Part shown: positions 22,201 to 24,729 of the stretch, piece after piece | Layout: every line of letters starts with the position of its first letter | How positions within the stretch are numbered: position 1 is the stretch's first letter | Source of the DNA: Parachlorella kessleri | Taxonomy: Eukaryota; Chlorophyta; Trebouxiophyceae; Chlorellales; Chlorellaceae | Length of the DNA stretch: 24,729 nucleotides | Assembly: GCA_001598975.1 (NCBI GenBank) | Contig: BBXU01001715.1 | Span: forward strand, 1-24,729 | Direction: 5' to 3' | Position numbers and translations under genes: made by a program | Notes under the pieces: model-generated | Seen by the model: only the letters and a program-made list of their open reading frames with translations | Database searches by the model: none | What the model was told of the DNA's origin: nothing

Positions 22201-24729
22201 GGTCAGCGTCAGCAGAGGAGGCGCCGGCAGCACAGCCGGGCGCCGGCGCCAAAACCTTCGCCCAACTTCAAGAGGAGGAAGCTAGGGCGGCAGCCAAAGC
22301 TGCAAAAGCCGCTGCCAAGGCCAAGGCCGCGGCAGCAGCCCAGCCGCCGGGGGCAGCGCAGCAGCGGCCGGCGAGCGCGGGAGGGGCGGCGGCTGCGCCT
22401 GCTGCCAACGGCGCCAGCGCCAGCTGGGCGGCTCAGCAGCGGGCGCAGGCGGTGTCTGCAGCGCAGGCGGCAGCGGCTCAGCAGGCTGCTGCTGCCCAGC
22501 AGGCCAGCCAGTCCCAGCAGCAGCAGCAGCGGCCGCAGCCGCAGCAGCAGGGGGGAGCAGCCGGCGGAGGCTACGCTAACGGCCAGCAGCAGCAGGCGCA
22601 GCAGGTGCAGGCGCAGCAGGGGCAGCAGGCGGCGCCGAAGCCGGGTGTGGAGGATCTGTCTGACGAGCTGACGGGGCTGAAGGGCACGCTGCGGCCCATG
22701 GTCAACAACATGAAGGAGACACAGGTGCTTAAGTGTCGGCTCTGTATTGCAAGGCTGCACCTGATCGACTGCATGGAAGGCGCTGTGCTTGTGTAAACCC
22801 TGCTGTGCAGCTCTGCCCACGCCTGCTTACAATGTGGCTTTCACACAGACGATCGGGCCATCCGCAGTCCGTGCAGCTCCGCAATTTTGCAGACGGTATG
22901 GGTCGTTAGATATGGTGTTGCTGCTGCTGTGTCCGCTGCCTGGTCGGGCGTTGCAGCTGGCCAGGGCGTATGGCTGCGAGAGTACACGTGCAGCATGGGT
23001 GTGGCAACTGGGCGGCTGCCTTGCGCTGTGCCTGCTGTGCCTGCTGCAGCTGGCCAGCGAGGTGGCCATGGCGCTGCGTCTGGAGGGTCACCTGGGCCGC
23101 CTCGATGACGCTCTCATGAAGGTGGGGAACAAATACCTACAGGGAACAGTGTGGAGCACAGGGCAACTCCGCATCCTTGAGGGGTTTGGGCTGGCGTGTC
23201 CAGCAAAAAGGGGAAGTGGCGGTTGAGAGAGAGAGGACAGCAAGCTTCCTCCGTGTACAGAACCCGCCCCAAGCGTCCTGCCCGAGGCTTCCCCCTTGCC
23301 TTACCTTTCCTTTCCCCCATGACGCCTGCACAACAAATAGCAACGCAAGACCACCATCCGGAGCCGCAGGGGGGGAAGGGGGGGGCCGGCGGGGCGGCGG
23401 GCTGGCGCCGCTGCTGTGCTGGGACTGTGTGAGACGGTGCATGGACTGCTTGTGCTGCGTAGTGTTTGTTTGCGTAAGGGTTTGCGAGGGTCAGTAGGGG
23501 CCTGGGTTTCCAACTACCCCCCCTCAACACCCCCCCACCCCACCCCACCCACCACACACCCACATCTCTTCCGGTGTGGCAGGTGATGAAAGAGCGGTCC
23601 AAGCTTGTGATGGCCAACCAGGAGGCAGCAGAGAGGCTCATGCAGATGGCGGTGGGTGGGTGCGGTGGTGTGCAGTCTCTCACTTTGATAGCTGGCAAGA
23701 GACCCCTGGCCTGTAGAGGGTTGATGTCTATAGGTGTATGTAGCTGTGTGCCTGCCTCGGCACAGCGGCCCAAAAGTGACTTTAGACGAACTGAACGGTC
23801 GTCATGCATGGCTAGTTGAGTGCCATGGCTGGCTGTGACAGTGCTGTGACCTGCAGCCGCCAGCAGAGCACGGCGGGCCTCCTGCTCTGCCCCTACCTTT
23901 GGTCTTTGAATTCAGGGCGCTCATTGCACAAACAAAGCAGCCTGCCTCTGTCACGCCTCCTGCGTGCAGTCGGAAGTCAAAAGCCTGCGGCAGCAGGTGC
24001 AGCAGGCCCAGCAGGCGGCAGCGCACAGGGGCCTGGCGGCCGCCGGCCCCGCCCCTGCTGTGCCTGCTGCGGCTGCCGCTGGGGCCGCGGGGGCGACGCC
24101 GGAGGATGTGTACATGTTTGGCGGCAACAGCAACGGCTGGCTGAGCTCTGTGCTGGTGTACGCGCCCGGGACCAACACCTGGAGACAAGGTGAGGGGGGT
24201 TGCGTTGTTGACAATGGGGGAGCCAGGCAGGCTGCAGTCCGGTACTAAGACTGGTTTGTGTATCATGGGGACAGCTTTGAACATTGACAAGCGGAGGCAC
24301 GGTGGGGACTCTTCACCATGGAGAAATGTGAAACCTTCGCCCCCTGTAGGTGGTGTTGCCAGGGCGTTCTTTCCTGCGCTGGCATGTGCTGCGCGGCCCC
24401 TAGCGGGGTGGGTGGGGATGTGTCATCCTGACATGCTGAGCATGCCTTGTGGGTGCTGACTGCTGCCCATGGCGCCCAGCATGCTCACTGAGCATGTCAG
24501 CCTGCAAGGCATCCAGTTGCGCACCAACGCCCCCCTTCCCCCCCCTCTCCCCTGCAGGTCCTGACATGCCCACTGAACGCGGCTATGGCGGCGCTGCCGC
24601 GATAGGGCGGCATGTGTATGTCATGGGCGGCGGCGGCAACAGCAATTGGCTAAGGGACCTGCACAGGCTGGATACTGCCACTGGACAGTGGACACAGGTA
24701 GGTGTGTGTGTGTGGGTGTGGGTGTGTGT
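19224..24729 (+). CDS. DCD-domain Kelch-repeat protein, partial (3' end outside window)
   Basis: Fourteen exons: 19224-19243, 19400-19441, 19593-19645, 19818-19843, 19988-20055, 20248-20339, 20716-20762, 21059-21096, 21573-21795, 22173-22724, 23050-23121, 23583-23651, 23970-24189, 24558-24697. They give 554 residues in frame. The 20-nt first exon encodes MGAGRKT, the typical start of DCD proteins. The DCD (Development and Cell Death) domain, about residues 8-155, shows GLGGVIF, NNNTMNECKNGLIFGLP (FGLP motif), PLFLFN (LFL motif), LHGIF and INPYGWTTPGSRTQYPCQV. Exon 10 is a 184-residue Ala/Gln-rich disordered and coiled linker. Exons 11-13 add heptad-like helices. Two Kelch blades follow (VYMFGGNSNGW and VYVMGGGGNSNW), with more expected downstream. 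Plant DCD-Kelch proteins are linked to stress and cell-death responses; the role here is inferred. Ile38 replaces the usual Gly after GVIF, encoded across an exon junction. Confidence 0.88.
20552..20611. repeat. Exact 30-bp tandem duplication in DCD-gene intron 6
   Basis: Two identical 30-base copies (20552-20581 and 20582-20611), beginning GAGTTGATGGGTTGGGCTGA, lie back to back inside intron 6. With no mismatch the duplication looks recent. Confidence 0.92.
21547..21561. repeat. C15 homopolymer before DCD-gene exon 9
   Basis: Fifteen consecutive C bases form most of the polypyrimidine tract, ending 11 bases before the exon 9 acceptor at 21571-21572. The run is likely to vary in length and to be error-prone in sequencing. 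Confidence 0.9.
21784..22057. repeat. Minisatellite carrying the exon 9 donor site
   Basis: The 12-base sequence GTGCCCTCCCAG, the last 12 bases of DCD exon 9, recurs at 21863 and 22046, with a degenerate copy at 21945. It is followed each time by GGTG-like sequence or its decayed form. Flanking GCGGGCGAGAGGT is shared by the copies at 21863 and 22046. Unit lengths are 79, 82 and 101. The array fills most of intron 9. Confidence 0.82.
23369..23536. repeat. G-rich and C-rich runs in DCD-gene intron 11
   Basis: G7 (23369-23375), G8 (23378-23385) and further G2-G4 runs reach 23401 and fit a G-quadruplex pattern. About 115-150 bases downstream lie two C7 runs (23517-23523 and 23530-23536) in an otherwise C/A-rich pyrimidine tract before the acceptor at 23581-23582. 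The G and C runs could also pair with each other in the transcript. Confidence 0.75.
24428..24500. repeat. Imperfect inverted repeat in DCD-gene intron 13
   Basis: CTGACATGCT at 24428-24437 is the reverse complement of AGCATGTCAG at 24491-24500. The adjoining GAGCATGC also pairs with bases 24479-24486, apart from a 4-base bulge. The right arm itself contains the near-palindrome CATGCTCACTGAGCATG. The arms are about 40 bases apart. Confidence 0.75.
24698..24729. repeat. GT-rich microsatellite at the start of DCD-gene intron 14
   Basis: The donor GTAGGT is followed at once by GTGTGTGTGTGGGTGTGGGTGTGTGT running to the window edge. The repeat provides many alternative GT dinucleotides next to the true donor. 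Confidence 0.75.

Noticed and set aside
22209..22820. 203-aa Leu/Arg-rich minus-strand frame
   Set aside because: It is the mirror of the CAG/GCC-rich exon 10 of the DCD gene; the Leu/Arg repeats are what antisense of Gln/Ala codons gives.
22852..22895. Candidate extra exon in DCD-gene intron 10 (between CACACAG and GTATGG)
   Set aside because: In the frame required by exon 10 it gives unlike-coding sequence, its length would break the phase, and the direct 22724-23050 junction keeps phase 0.

Overview
This is nuclear DNA from a eukaryote, most likely a green alga (Chlorophyta, probably trebouxiophyte-like). It is GC-rich. Every gene is cut into short exons by GT-AG introns (one GC-AG), 3' flanks carry the chlorophyte poly(A) motif TGTAA, and one gene encodes the plant/green-lineage DCD domain. 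There are no bacterial operons, tRNAs, rRNAs, CRISPR arrays or intact transposons. Exon models were built by hand by following reading frame and splice phase. Each model closes without frame errors and is listed exon by exon.

Layout. 1-3920 (-): fatty acyl-CoA reductase, 10 exons, 3' end outside the window. 3921-5808: about 1.9 kb without a recognisable gene. 5809-8527 (-): secreted protein of 298 aa with two CBM14 (peritrophin-A type) chitin-binding domains followed by one FAS1 (fasciclin) domain. 8528-9240: divergent promoter region. 9241-10491 (+): secreted Cys/Ala-rich protein of 282 aa with no family I recognise. 10941-13983 (-): cytosolic ribosomal protein uL2 (RPL8), complete, 257 aa. 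14657-17709 (+): nuclear-type Lys/Arg/Gln-rich protein of 483 aa with a C-terminal Myb/SANT-like domain. 17947-18934 (-): small predicted plastid protein; its first two exons are well supported, the last two are tentative. 19224-24729 (+): DCD-Kelch protein, 14 exons seen, 3' end outside the window.

From 5809 onward strands alternate strictly, giving head-to-head pairs (FAS1 gene/Ala-rich gene, RPL8/SANT gene, plastid gene/DCD gene) and tail-to-tail pairs (Ala-rich/RPL8, SANT/plastid) with very short shared 3' regions. No common pathway links all genes. The one suggestive functional pair is the two secreted proteins that diverge from 8528-9240: a chitin-binding/fasciclin protein and a Cys-rich extracellular protein, plausibly both wall or extracellular-matrix components. 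The most unusual features are the CBM14-CBM14-FAS1 architecture, the Ala/Cys-rich partner built entirely on phase-1 introns, a minisatellite in the DCD gene whose unit contains the 5' splice site, and a duplicated branch-point region in the FAS1 gene.
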